From assembly GCA_963920525.1 (NCBI GenBank), contig OY986439.1:1557001-1621000 (forward strand): a stretch of 64,000 bases of DNA. Reading direction: 5' to 3'. Shown here in pieces: positions 9,250 through 22,317 of this stretch; position 1 is the stretch's first letter; each line of letters begins with the position of its first letter. This DNA is from Dichetophora obliterata (lineage: Eukaryota > Arthropoda > Insecta > Diptera > Sciomyzidae). Under the pieces are notes generated by a model that was given only the letters and a program-made list of their open reading frames with translations, searched no databases and had not been told where the DNA came from. A program made the position numbers and the translations under genes.

Positions 9250-12200
9250 AAGGAACGTCCGCGGACAACTGCGGCCTGCTAATATTTAATACTTTGTGTA
9301 ACATATAAACACATAAGACACGCGGTTTTCCACTTACAATTTTTACATGAAAAAAATATGATCGACAGTGTCAGAGGACTTTCTTATATTGGCAAATGAG
9401 CTTAAAGGATGACAGCAGCAGAGAAATTTGTAAGTATTTAAAGAAAGATAGTTTTTGTTATAGCCAATCTTAAAGATTTTTTTTTTTGACCATAGCTTCA
9501 TCGTTAATGAGTTCGAAAATCAGACTGGTTATCTACTGAAATGTTTAATATACTATATAGTGCGCCCAAGTTCAGTCCATAATATTCCAACAACATACAT
9601 ATTCTATCTATAATGAACACTCACTTTTTACTCTTTTAGCGCCTTTATTGCACTTTCAAGTGCCAAACTGCATATTTTTTACAACAAAATTTAAACAAAA
9701 GTATATTAATAGAAAATCAATTAAGCTGAAAAAATATACCAAATAGTAATGACTTTCGGTGCAGACTTTTTTGATTACATAAATTATGTGCATCAAGTAT
9801 CTGAAGTTTTGCGTTTCAATGTCATTACTGCTGATTTGGTATTCCTAACCTCACTGATTCAAAACATTTTTTGAAAAAACTCACGAAAATTATAATAAAA
9901 AAATATGTAGAACCCTTGAAACTCAGCCAGACAGCCTTTCATTGGCATCGAGAACCACAAATTTTAGAGCCAGAGTTCAATGTATTCATTCATTCATTTA
10001 TTCGACAAGTTGTTGATTTTCGTACACCACACAATGCTTTATTTTATTTCGTTGTTGGGAAAATTTGATTTCATATTATTTTTTATAATAATGTTTTCTA
10101 TTTAAATTTCAAGCCCACTTCACTTAAACAAATAAACAGGACCGAATCTGAGGCCAGGTCGCAAAGACCGGCAACATTGAAAAAGTTCCGCAAGTTCAAG
10201 TGGTTGACAACGGAGAGGGCACACCCAGGGTTGCCAGCCATACAGGGCTCACAGACGAATGCGTTCAATTTCAAAGTGTTGCTCTGATGCTTTAGCAGAA
10301 GGGTGCCTGGAGTGGTGCTCGGAGTGCGCGCAGATAAAAGAAAGTTGTCAAAATCGATATTCTAAACAGCAAAGAGAGAAGAGAAAACAAAAAAACGCAT
10401 CATCTGTATGAGTTTAATAAAAAAAGAGACGTTTTGATTGTATTGGTTTTGAATATCAAAGGATTTGTTAGCATTCTTGAATTGTTTAAGAATTTGTTAT
10501 AATTGGACATGCCAACTATGGAACGGTGATAAATAGGAACTTTCAATAAGACTAGCTATAGTGCCAATTTTTTTTTTTGCTGAAACCAATAGTTTTGAAC
10601 CTCCTAAAAACACTTAAAGCACTTATATAGATTTCTCAAAATCTTTAGTCATACGTATAAAAAAAAACAACAAACCGCAAAGGCTTCTATTTTGAGGAGT
10701 ATGGAATATAAATAAAGATTTATTGCAATTGGAATTGGAATTAGAATTTAATATAAATTTTAATTAAGACTTTTCATTTCAGAAAATCAGTACTTTTACT
10801 CCTCTTATTAAAAGTTCCTGTTTGAACATCTTAATGGGGAATAAAAAAAATCAAGTAAAAGCTAGTCAAATTGAATGAAATATTGAAAGCTTTTGTCAAC
10901 GCAGACATTTAACTGGATATTGAGTGGTGTCCTTTTTGTTTTTTATGTCATCGTCATTCAAACATGCAAACGCGTAAAGTACACAAAACCACATTCTCAT
11001 TAAGAGCGTTCGTAGAAAGATAACAAAAGAAAAATTCGTGTGTTTCTTATCGTTTATGTGTTATTTCGAGATACGAAATGAAGTGGTTAGACGAACGAAA
11101 GACTACGTCATTTAATAGCACTTTGTAGAGGCCTTGAAGGCAATTTTTGCCCAAGTAACTTTGCGATTAAATGTCATTTTGTTCCTTTGATGCCGCTGCG
11201 TGTCCTCATATCCCTTCAACTATTTATCTGTCTGTTTGTCTCGCTGTCTAAGCGTCTTCCATCACCAACATCTTCGGCATTATCTTTGTTTCCGTTTTAG
11301 AACTTCCACAACAAAAAACTAAGTGAAATGAGATCCACTGCAGTGAGATCCATAAAAATTGCTATGTCCTACACTCGGGAACAACGTACGTGCAGGCATT
11401 ACAATATGTAATTAATATTGCAGGAATCGGTTGCAACATCCGACTGGGAGCCTTGCATCTAAGCGCAACCTGAACCGACATGGCAAGATATGAAAATGTT
11501 GCGTTTACATTTCATCTTGCAGTAATTATATGTTGCTGTCTCCCGCTTTCGTGGACTTCATCGCGAATGCCTGCCTAACTGCCTGCCTGGCGCAGAATGA
11601 CTATTTGTGCGCGTGGCGGCGGCTACCATTTGAATGCCACTGCGGATCAAGGTGCATGAAATGCAGCTATAACTCACCTCAAGTTCCAAATACAGTAACG
11701 TATACAAACAATGTTTCATGCGGATTGGGAAGAGTGGGGAAGCATCTTGCATGGGTACGGAACGAATAATAGAAACCGCAATGATTGCCAATGTATAATG
11801 TGTCAGCTCCGGGTTATCTCTTCTCTCTGAGACTGTAATAGTTTAATTCATGGTATTTTCGAAGCACGTGCTATATTCAAAAGTCAATTCCAGCTTCTTT
11901 TAACTGAATTGATAGCAATAGAATAACGAAATTATGAACATATTCTTGCTTTACAGACCATCAAGTTCTAAATGTAAGAATCTAAAGACCTTAAGGTTTT
12001 CAATTGAACAAGCATTTGCTTAATTTTTAATAGCAACCAAATTTAGCTTCAGTAAAAATGAGTAAAGAGGTGTTGAGGAAGGTGTCGAGGTATTTGACCA
12101 TTTCATTTTGATAAGGAAGAATGGAACACTGAAACTCCAGAATGGTTGCACTCCAGTGAAAGAAATTGTTATAACTCATTAACTATTTAACCCATTTCTG

Positions 12201-12570
12201 CCTAATGGGTAGAAAAATACCCATGAAAATTGTTTTATTCAAAAAATCACTAAAAAGTTTGGGTAAAAGATATCGCAGTACTTTGATAAGGATGATTATG
12301 TAAAACATCAAACTTCTTCGGCTACTGGAGCTCACTCTGACATTTTGCCATCTTATTAAAGTTCTCAGACTACGAAAATCAGAAATTTTCCGGTGGTGGA
12401 AAAAGTGGCAATGGAAAACAGGAAATATGGAAAATGAATCAATATACAGAAGGAGTATTTAGTTTCTTATCTTGTTTTTTATCTTATATCGTTACACATT
12501 GTTATGGTAATTCACAAAGCACTTTGATTGAAAATTTAAATTGCACTTTGGACAGCTATTCAGTTTTTCA
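9250..12570. other. Intronic DNA without recognisable features
   Basis: I read this stretch on both strands and see only isolated short ORFs (for example 9871-10068 and 11530-11791 on both strands) with no motif, no splice context and no similarity to other parts of the window. 11350-11770 is less AT-rich than its surroundings, but I cannot assign a function. Confidence 0.4.
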
Positions 12571-12577
12571 GCTACAC

Positions 12578-12712
12578 TGAACACAACATGCTATGCCAAT
12601 AGAGTTCAGCTACTACAGCTTTTTCACACTTTCTCCGCACTAGATCATTTTAAGAACCAACCCAAATATCATTGAAATATCTCAAAGATATCGATAAAAG
12701 ACACAACAAAAG
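12578..12712 (-). repeat. Dispersed repeat, inverted copy at 43785-43893
   Basis: In complement this segment reads ATCTTTGAGATATTTCAATG ... GTGAAAAAGCTGTAGTAGCT, nearly the same as the + strand at 43785-43893. The shared length is about 110 bases with few changes. It lies in a region (12190-13530) with weak coding-like stretches on the minus strand that I cannot identify; probably part of an old DNA transposon. Confidence 0.6.
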
Positions 12713-13619
12713 CGTTTGCCAATTTTTGTAGTAAAATGATCACTATGGTCCATCCTTACTGCCAATTCTGAAGCAGTTGCTTGTGTTCTCCATTTCCACC
12801 ATGCGCCTCAGCCGTTGGAATGACTATGTCTTTGACGACGGCAAGACGAAATTAATATTGGTTTATAGGAAGTTTACGTTTGTTTTTTCTCCATTGCAAT
12901 AACAAAACAAGCATAATTGGACTCGTTTGCATATTTTCTGGGATACTAAAACATTTTCACAAATGCGCCATTGAATACTTACCTTCCAATTACTTTTTTA
13001 CATTCAAGAGTTTGACTCACCTATTTTTCCCTCAAATTCCTTATATGCTTCTGCCAATTTAACTAATAGTATTTTATCGAATAATAGAATGCATTTAGTC
13101 CATTTTAAAGGTAGGAGCGTATCATTTATGTTCGTAGCATTGTCATCAAAGATTTCTTTATTGCTGATTTCAGCGACAAGAGTTTGATTAATAGCCACAT
13201 CAACTGAATCAGCATTTTTCTTTCATTCTTCTTCATTATCTCTCCAAGCGTCTATTTTTGCTTCCAGCTCTGCTGGCAATAAACAATTACGGCGACGATT
13301 CATAATTCTCGTATTTACTAGGCACAAAAGACACAACACACTACCAAAATAGAAATACTAAAAGTTTTCAAAACAGCTGTTCGCTGAAAAACCTGTGCCC
13401 ACAATCCCTTAATATCTCAGCAATGCATTGTAGTATGACGCTGAATATCTGATCATTTTGGGTCGCTTCTGTAACGAACCTACTCGGATTTTTAAATATT
13501 GTGGGCATAGGGTGGTAATACGCAAGGTCAGAAGGTGTGCATGCTTGCTGTTACACGGCCATTTTCAGTGGCGGGGTGGATATCTCTCTGCCTTGCGTGT
13601 GCTGCCCTTTGGACGTTAG

Positions 13620-15420
13620 CAAAAAAAAAATTCATGCACAGGCCAGAAAAGAATAAAAAAGGGCAAACTTAATCTTTCAGATATAAGAAAAAAATATAAG
13701 GAGAAAATATATAGAAGAGGGAAAATTTAAATTATAGAATAGTGAAAGAAAAAAAATACTAAAAATTTGAATTAGAAAAAAAACGTCACTTGATAAAGTG
13801 GGTTGGTGGCTGGTAGTGTTGCCACCTTTTCTGCCCGACCCAACCTTAGCTTGTCACAAAAAAATCCCCTTTAAAATCACAACAAGCTCCCTTTTACAAA
13901 CAGTAGAGTGACTTCCTGTTACCTACGGGAATCTAATTATTAAATTAAACCATTTTTTTTTTAATCTAATTTAGTGAATAATAATTTATTAAAGGAAATA
14001 AAAAGGAAGAAAAAGAAAAACAATATAAAAGTATTACATTACTAATTCAAGTTTTTTTTTCTTACCAATAAATTCTTAAAATCTACATATTCGTATGCGC
14101 ATACTCACATTTTTTTTTTGTTTGTATAGAAACTATGACATTTAATTAAAAAAAGTATTTATATAAAAAAAAAACATCACTAGAAATTATGATGTTAAGA
14201 CCTATGTTTTTTTTTTGAGTGTATACATTTATGTTTTGTGTTTTTTTTTTCTTTTTTTTAGTTTTTTTTTCTTTTATGAATATATATAAGTTGTATTACA
14301 CTACTTTTATTTCGGGTTTCCTTTATTTTCATTTATTTTTGTAAATTCCTCGCTGTCCATCGATGCTGCTACTCGGGTTGCTGTCATCGCTGATCTGGCT
14401 GTCAGTATTATTTACAGAGCTCTGTTAGGAGCAGACATTGATATTATTTATATTATATTTAATATAATTAATTAATTTAATATTATATTTATATTTAATA
14501 AATATAATTATATTATATTTATATTATTTATATAGAGGCTATAATGTTCTCATTAAAATAAGCCTATTTTTAAAAATGTTATTAGTCTCTTGTTCTTTTC
14601 TTCTCTCTCTCTTTTTTTTATATTTTTTTTTTCTTCTGTTTTAGAATTCACAACTTTTGCGGTTGTACACTGGAAATTTAGAATTTGTTTTTTCTTACGT
14701 CTGTGCGTAGTTTTAAGGATTTAAACTTCGTTTTTTCTTTTTTCTTGTTTGTGTATGTATGTTTATCGTAATAGTATTTTTATATTTAACACTAATATTT
14801 TTTTCCTTTCGGTTTTAACTAAAATTTGGATGAAGATTTTAAGCTAATTTTTACTCTTATAAAAATAAAGTCTGTAAAAATAACACTTTCATCATTTTTA
14901 AGATGTTATCTTGAGATTTTTTTTTTGTTCTTATTTTATTCTACATAAAAAAAAAATATCCATATTTTATATTTTTCTCAGTTTTTGCTTATGTTTAAGA
15001 TTTGTTTCCAGAAAAAAAATTATTTCTTATTTTTTTTAACAAACTCAATTTTAGCTCATTAGTGTTTAAGTTTATGTATCGAACAATTTTTTTCTATTTT
15101 TTTCATATAAATTTTCATTAATTTTATAATTTAAAGTCTTTACATTTTTAATAATTGTTCGTACATTTTATATACAATTTAGTTTTTATTTTAATTTTTA
15201 TTTTATTTTTTCATTTTTATTTTAATTTTTTTTTTGTCACATTTTTACAAATTAATGTATTTTAATATAAGGTTTTTGAGAATATAGGTTTTGTGCATTA
15301 AAATTTAATAAAGCTTTTATTAATTCACAAGTTTTCACAGAGATTTTTACTGTTTTAGTTTTTATTGATTAAATTTTAATTAGCTACTTCAAAAGAAGTT
15401 AAGTCACTAAAACTATTATT
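13620..15420. repeat. AT-rich region with long T tracts
   Basis: Over 1.8 kb the + strand is dominated by T, with many runs of 8-10 T and an almost pure A/T palindromic block at 14434-14534. 14590-14660 is C/T-rich. No ORF of interest. This strand asymmetry suggests simple-sequence expansion or matrix-attachment-like DNA rather than a gene. Confidence 0.55.
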
Positions 15421-18400
15421 CACTTCACTTTGAAATAAAAACAATGAACTATGGTAACGTCTTGTAGATATCAATTATGAGCAGCAAAAGAGACCGAATT
15501 AAATTCGCTTTGGCTTTTATACCAATAAAAATCTGGAATAGCCCCGTAATTTTGCACACGGCCTCAATGTTTGCACGCGGTACCAACTTTTGCACACGCC
15601 CTTGTTTATTTTCCTATATAAAAAATTGTTTTAGGGACATTTACCTTAGTATTTGGGATTGAAACAGCGTGGACTGGATTCAACCCGTTAATTTCTCTCA
15701 TCATTCACCATACAAGTTTTGAAACGGTATACATCGCCCGATGTGTTCATCCCCCTTACTCCGCCGCTGTCAGCTTTCCTTATGGTCATGACTATTTATG
15801 TTAATTTGTCTTTAATGTTAAGCCTACGCACTATGTTAAATTCGTCTCAGTGGCCCAACTCTGTTTGCTGTCAAACTGTTATACTGAGCCTCTGCTAAGC
15901 TCAGACTCTCTCAACTTTGGCTCTGTAAACAAAAAAACCCTACAAATGTTTGTCTCAACAGAAGTCTATTTTTAGATTTATTCTCTGTCATTTTGTCATT
16001 GTAGGAGTTTCTAAACATAATAATACTTCATGATAACAGAAGGTTATGTTTAGACTTCGTCTCCGTATATTAAGCTCAAAATGTTAGCACAAGAATATAA
16101 ACATCTGCTTTAAATGTAAACAAAGATATTTGGATGCAAGTTTTTAATAGTAAAGCGTTCACGTACTCGAAAAAACTCGCAACGAGAGCGTTAAAAAGTG
16201 AGAGAGAAAAAAATTAGCTACAAGTTTATGCTAGTGAATTTACTACTTGCAAGAATTTTTAGGTACCAAGAAAAAAAATTTGCTTGTCACAAAAAAACTA
16301 GCTATCTATTCAAATGAGTGGAAAAAGATTTATTTCGGATGTTTTTATTTAATCAAAAAATGTTTTTTCATTTATATTTCTTTGACGATGCTTTAAGTTC
16401 GGTTTTGGATGGCTTATTTGTATTTTTTTTCTTTTAAATAATATTAAATATTTGAAAACCAAAACAAATTTAGACAATTTTTCCAGGTTTAAAAAAAAAC
16501 TGTCATGGGGGGTCGATCAGTTGTGATTTTGCAAGTTTCCACTAGTTTTCTGTTTCCGTATTCTTTCGCTATTTTTCTATTTGTGACATTATTATTCTTA
16601 ATTTTTTCCCTCTCTCACTGCAATTTAAAAAAAAATAAAATACGTGAACAAACCTATTTTAAATTCTTAGAAAAAAAAAATTATGTCTGTAATAATGTAA
16701 TTAAAAACAAAGGAAAAAAAAATTAATATAAATAAAGTTAAATTTTGTGGCCTTATCTGACCGAATTTGAACCCGCCTTACACTTCTAGGTCGTGTATGA
16801 AATTTAATCAATATCGTATGTGCGAATCTGGACCAGGCATAAGTAGGTTAACATACTTTGCTGTAAATTTTTTTAAACTTTTAAAGAGCTTATATTTTTA
16901 ATTTTAACAGCTTACTAGCTGGTATGGCAGACTTCGTTCTGCGAAGATTTTGATTTGGTTAAAGTCCCCGTATAACTAAAATTTCGAAAAAAGAGGTTTA
17001 TTTCTTTGCTGGAGAATAATAGTGAGCATCAGCGATTTTTTATTTTATAGTTGAATAGTATGAAAATATACTTTAAGATAATGTTATTGACTGGAAGGAG
17101 ATATTGTGATAATTTTTTCACATAAACTGTTTTAATGCTTGCTTTATTTATAAAATTAATATAAAAACATTTTGGGCAAAATATCATAGTTTTTTTTTTT
17201 GGTAACAGAAACAGTTTAACAATTTTTGCGTAGAACCGTTAACTTTTAAAACAAAAAAAATTTTAGTTTTGAAACACCATTAAATATTTTTTTTAACCAT
17301 TTGTATACGATTAAAATTTTTATTATTTTGCTTATCTCGGGTATGCATTCTGAATAAAAAAAGTTACATTAAAAACACATGATTTTTTGCCAAAAAAGGG
17401 GTTCAGAAGAACCAAAACTGATCCATAGAAATTTTTCCGACCCGGAAATGATGATGCCGAAATGGTTTTAAAGAGTCTCTCTAACTTTTAAGACGGTGTA
17501 CGGCTGACTTTTTTCTCCATACAAATTGATCCGGCTTAATTTACAGTACCCTCTTGTGTTACCCCTTCGTATTCTAACATTGTCTGGTACTAATTGTTTT
17601 CTATAAATATTTGTATTTTAACCTGATTAGGTGCATGAATTATGCACGAAACATTGCGTTAATAAATAACTAAAAGTTTCAGTGTCTCGTGTTTTAATTA
17701 ACAACGAAACTAAACTAATTTGCTCCAACAGATCAAAAATCTATATTATTTATTAAATTAATGTGCTTAAAATGTTTAAAGAATTAGAGTGGTGTGCTAA
17801 TGCTCCCTTAGATGTTGCCCCATACTTGAACAATCAAGGAGTATCAGTCCGTAGTAAGAATTGTAGGAATCTAAAAAAGAGAAATATCAATGACTGCTTC
17901 AAAGAGTAACTTAGCGTATTTATCCTTGATGTTGAGTAAAGAAAATATTTAAAAAACAATATTAATGGAAGTTATATTATTTATGATTTCAAGAATATCA
18001 CTCCTGTATATAAATATAGCCACGATGTCATTAAGATAAAATTCTTCAATAGCAGTCTCCATAGCTAACACCAATCTGGCCATGGATGAGCTCTATTTCT
18101 GCCAAAACTATACTGAAACTGCAACTGAAATAAGTTCTCTGGTTTTTTTTTTTGTGGTTTTTGTAAAACTCATAGTTGGTGCGTGCCAAATACTACGTTG
18201 CCGGCACATGAAGTGGCGCCAATTCTAAGACATCAGCTCCTAAGCTCGCAAGAGTATCCCCAGAAGTATAAAATGGGTTTATCTTGTCTTCTTAAGCTGT
18301 AACGCTTATGCATTTGTCGTTGTTGCTTTTGTGGTTATTTTCTTTTTTTTCTTTTGTCATGTTCATTGGAAGAGAGAAACAGTGGCTAGCAGTTGTTCAT

Positions 18401-19890
18401 TCGTACATGTATACTGCGGATACTATTAGTGAATTATGGCGATCATAATGCTGATTATTATGGTGACTATTGTTGTTTCTGTTACTGTTGCTGTTGCTGT
18501 AATTGTTGTTGTCTGAACACGAGCACGAACATTCGGGAAGCATTGTAGCTACATGGCGTTCACCTTGTCTCACATCGCATGGCAAAAACTGTTGTTGATT
18601 CAGTGTTTTTCACGTGTTGCTGCCACATTTGGAAGCATGGATTTGCCTCTGGTTCCCTCTTCCAATGCATCAGATACCCTCTCATATTTGGCCGATATTT
18701 TTTGCATACTAAATTCAAGTGCACGACACGACGTTCAAAGTTAAGTTTTGTTTGACATTGTTTTTCCTTGCACTTCCAAGTCCCCTCTCCTCCGTCGATC
18801 ACTCCACAAAGATAAACAATGGCTATGCTTGTCGATGTATTTGCTAGCTCAATACACTCACTTTTCCCGAACAGTCTGAGCGTATGTTATCTTCCCTTGA
18901 ATTGTTGCTTAAGAACTTTATTTTTAAGGTTCATCTTGCTTGCCACATGCTTGCAGTTATAAGGAATAGATAAATCATAATCTATGTTGGTTTGTTTTTT
19001 TGGGTCAGTTGGAGGGGTTTGAAGGTTCGTTTGCATGTTTGTATGTGGCAACGATACTACTTATGGAAATGAAGCATGCGGAAGCCAAGCATTTTTGTTG
19101 TAGGTTTTCTCAGATAACGCGTGGCTTAACAAGTTGAGAGTTGGTTTGCAAAGGAAAAACCATGAAAGAAGACAAGTAGCAAGGGTGCAATCTCTTTAAA
19201 CAGTATAAATCATAATCGGACATGAATAGCAAAAATAGTAATAAATTCGAAAATGTATTTTTTCACTGCATTGTGGTATACAAAAAAGCAGTAGCCGATA
19301 TTTCGCAGAGATTAACGAGTTTTGTGTAGTAGTTTTTATCAGGAGTGCAATGAATTGGTTGGATTGGTTCTTCTTAAGAAATATATGCAATAAAGTGTTG
19401 ACGTTTGATAATGGAGCCGACATATATAAATATTCCAATAACTATTTGTTTGATGTTTTTTATACCATACCATATTCATACCATACATATTATAAACCTT
19501 ACTCTAGAATGGCAATACAACTGGAAACCTGCACCATACCAAGAAACGAACCAAGTTTAATTCAAAAACTTCAACACGGTCAATATGTTGGTCATGATAT
19601 ATATATTAAAAAAAGAAAACGAATTAGTAACAAGTAAGCCACGTCAGCCACGGTATGTCAATATATATTAAGGATTGTAAAATAAGTATGGACTGTAAAA
19701 TGTAAAGGACACATTTTGGGCTCGGAGGTTTGATTATTTTCTGACTTCAGCGAGAAAATCCTTCTGTTTAGTGTAAATGAAACTCACATCCTAACGACAT
19801 TTATAGAAACTGTGGAATTGTCGAACCTTAAGCTCTTCGTGCCTCTTACCTAAAATTACCTTATTAATATTCTCGTTTTTGTTCGGAATG
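15421..19890. other. Mostly featureless intron with one Helitron-like end and microsatellites
   Basis: Short ORFs here (15477-15662, 16505-16726, 18397-18802) have no recognisable motif. A Helitron-like 3' end on the minus strand lies at 16915-16942. A (GTT/GCT)n microsatellite occupies about 18470-18513. Nothing else could be supported. Confidence 0.4.
16915..16942 (-). mobile_element. Helitron-like 3' terminus
   Basis: In complement: hairpin GCAGA-acgaag-TCTGC followed by CATACCAGCTAGT. This is the same hairpin-plus-CTAG layout as at 6266-6293, with the same loop length. The body of the element would extend to the right on the + strand (towards 17.6 kb), but no 5' end was found. Confidence 0.5.
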
Positions 19891-19893
19891 AAA

Positions 19894-20300
19894 TCTATAT
19901 ATATAAAACAAAGTAGCGTTAGTTAATACGCGTATAACTCAAGAACGGCTGGACCGGTTTCGATGATTCCAAGAAGAAGAATACCTCCCAAAAAATCTCC
20001 GAAAAAAATATGAAGAAAATTTTAGGAATTCTTTTTTGTCACTCATTAAAAATGAGCATAATCAGCCCTATCATGAATAATTTTTTACGCGGAATGGGAA
20101 AAGGGAGTTTTAATTTTTAAGATAAAGCTCAAGAACATTTTGGAAATTTAACTTTAAAATGAAAACTCCCTTTTCCGATTCCGCGTGAAAAATTATTCAT
20201 GATAGGGCTGAATAATGTTAAATGCTGGTTAGGTCTGAAATTTTTAAGTTTTAACGAATTTTTAAGTATTCGGCCACAATTTACACAAGATTATATTTGA
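19894..20300 (+). mobile_element. Helitron-like 5' end with nested MITE
   Basis: Begins TCTATATATATAAAA and continues CGCGTATAACTCAAGAACGG, CTGGACCGGTTTCGATGA, wording that is common at the 5' ends of insect Helitron-like elements (known family feature). The 3' border is not seen. A hairpin MITE (20062-20211) interrupts it. Confidence 0.5.
20062..20211. mobile_element. 150-bp hairpin MITE (family also at 57938)
   Basis: Almost the whole element is an inverted repeat: the left arm TCAGCCCTATCATGAATAAT ... GGGAAAAGGGAG pairs with the right arm CTCCCTTTTCC ... ATTATTCATGATAGGGCTGA. Flanking ATAA is present on both sides (20058-20061 and 20212-20215) as a candidate target duplication. A diverged relative is at 57938-58159. 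Confidence 0.75.
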
Positions 20301-20917
20301 TGGGCGTTAGGAAACGGGGGCGTGCCAGCAAAGCTTGATAAAGATTTAAATTAGGCTATTAAAAAAGTTAAATTTAAATATAAGTTTTATAGAGAGCAGG
20401 ACTTTTTTCAACCTGCGCAGTTTTAAAGCATTTTCACAAGTTGTTACTATTAGACCCGAAAAGTTTTTAATATACATCGATCTCAAATCAAGGCGGAGTT
20501 TATGGCAATTGCCAATTTGTTGACCATCAATCAAGTTTTAATAAATAGTGAATTAATTGCGAAACTATCTAGTTACATTGTAAACAAGATCAAACATCAA
20601 TTCACTTCCACGGAAGTATATAAACTATATAATTGCCTACCAAAGAATCTTTACTGCATTCATGTCAGCAATATAGCAACAACAATAATTTATTAATACT
20701 AAATTATAATTCTGTATGAATTACTAAACTTCAATATTGACCGATAGCTTCATTCAATAAATTCCCATGCCGGTGAAGTCCGGCCAAAACTATTTTATCT
20801 GCCCGACATGCATGCCGCTGCATCTTACAAATAATCAACGTTATGTTGCACGGTTATTATTATAGCCGCAATAAATCCAAATCAAAAACCAATAAAGCTA
20901 CAGTGTTGCCGCCGTAT

Positions 20918-20940
20918 CAGCAGCAGCAGCAGCAACAGCA
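20918..20940 (+). repeat. CAG microsatellite
   Basis: Seven CAG units with one CAA interruption inside a 156-codon ORF (20843-21313). The ORF would give a short polyglutamine tract but has no other recognisable feature, no upstream promoter and no splice context, so I treat it as chance coding. Confidence 0.6.
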
Positions 20941-22317
20941 GACATACCAACATACGAGCTCCACAATCTCCAATAATGAAAAATACCCACTCGCGTACCA
21001 ATGTGAGGCTGAGCTAGAGCGGCTTATTCCCTCGATATTTTGTACTGGCCATCGGCTCAACTCATCGGTTCCACTCATCAACTTCGATCTGCAGACAGAT
21101 CACGAAGCAGATGAGGTTGATGATTGTTTTCTGTGTTTTTTTATCTGTTGTTTTTTATCAACGAGAACATATCAACACAGAATGCTTTTAAGGGTGACGT
21201 GCTTCCAGCATCGATCAGTGATTAAATCCAATCTCATGCGCGCAGTCGCACACAAATACAAGCAAAAAACACACACAAACTCAAAAAAGTTAATGATACG
21301 CTTGGTGATTTAATTCCCAGAATAAGTTTGACAAAACGCAGAGGAGTTTTCCCCCTCTCCACCCAGGAAGTTGAGGAGTTACAGAAAAAGATTCCATCGC
21401 AATATGAGTTTTGCAATTATTTTTTTATGTTTGGTTTTTGCATTGATCAACAAAACTGAAAGAAATAAGTCCAACTACATTGAGGGCTATTCAGAAGCAG
21501 CTGAGCAGAAAATTAAAAACGAAACGAGATTAGAGTAAAAAGTTGGAGTTGATAAACAAAACATTGGATATCTTGCAATATCTGCTACACTAAAAAAAAT
21601 GCGTTCATGCCAACAATTTGAAGCTTTATGCTAACAACTTTTGATGGTTACTTCGTTCGAAACAACTGAACTCATTTGCGAAAATAGCGCTCTTATCTTA
21701 TCGACAACTTTCGCATTTGATTCAACACACAAATTTTTGCTTTAAAAGTGATTAAAATTGTAACATTAGAAATAAAAGTTCTTGGCCCAAGTACTTAATC
21801 TTTAATCCTACGCCTTTTATTTTAAACATTAAATTCACGTATTTATTCTTGCCATGGAGTTTGCTCCCTTTCCCTGAAATTCTCATCGGTGTAGTTTCAG
21901 TAATACTGTTGATCTCATGCAATAGTTCGAATGATACTTCGAAAAATGGTAATGGATTCGCTAGATAAGCCCCATTCCATGATCAGAATTAGGAGTTCTT
22001 CGCCCAGTTCTATGTAGGCAATTTATTCAACACTATATCAAACTTAATGAACCAACAATTATGTTAAACTATCAATGCTGTTGTTTAAAGACGATTCAAT
22101 CGATTCACTGATTCAATCCCAGTAAACCATTATATGGGCTCTTATTTCTGTTAGTTTAAAAAACAAAACAACAAAAATTCTCAACATCAGCTGTGTTTAA
22201 GAAATTCCAATTTAAAAATTTGAGTCTGTGATATTTTTTCTAAACTTATTTTTTATGGGATGTATTTTTTTTTTTTTAATTTTCTACATATGGCTATGTT
22301 AAACAAAATCAAAACTT

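Noticed and set aside
12190..12230. TTTAACCCATTTCTGCC as a piggyBac-like left end
   Set aside because: No matching right end with TTAA and no piggyBac transposase coding found.
20843..21313. 156-codon + strand ORF with polyglutamine
   Set aside because: No recognisable domain beyond the CAG run, a downstream basic tail that looks random, and no splice or promoter context. Probably a chance ORF over a microsatellite.
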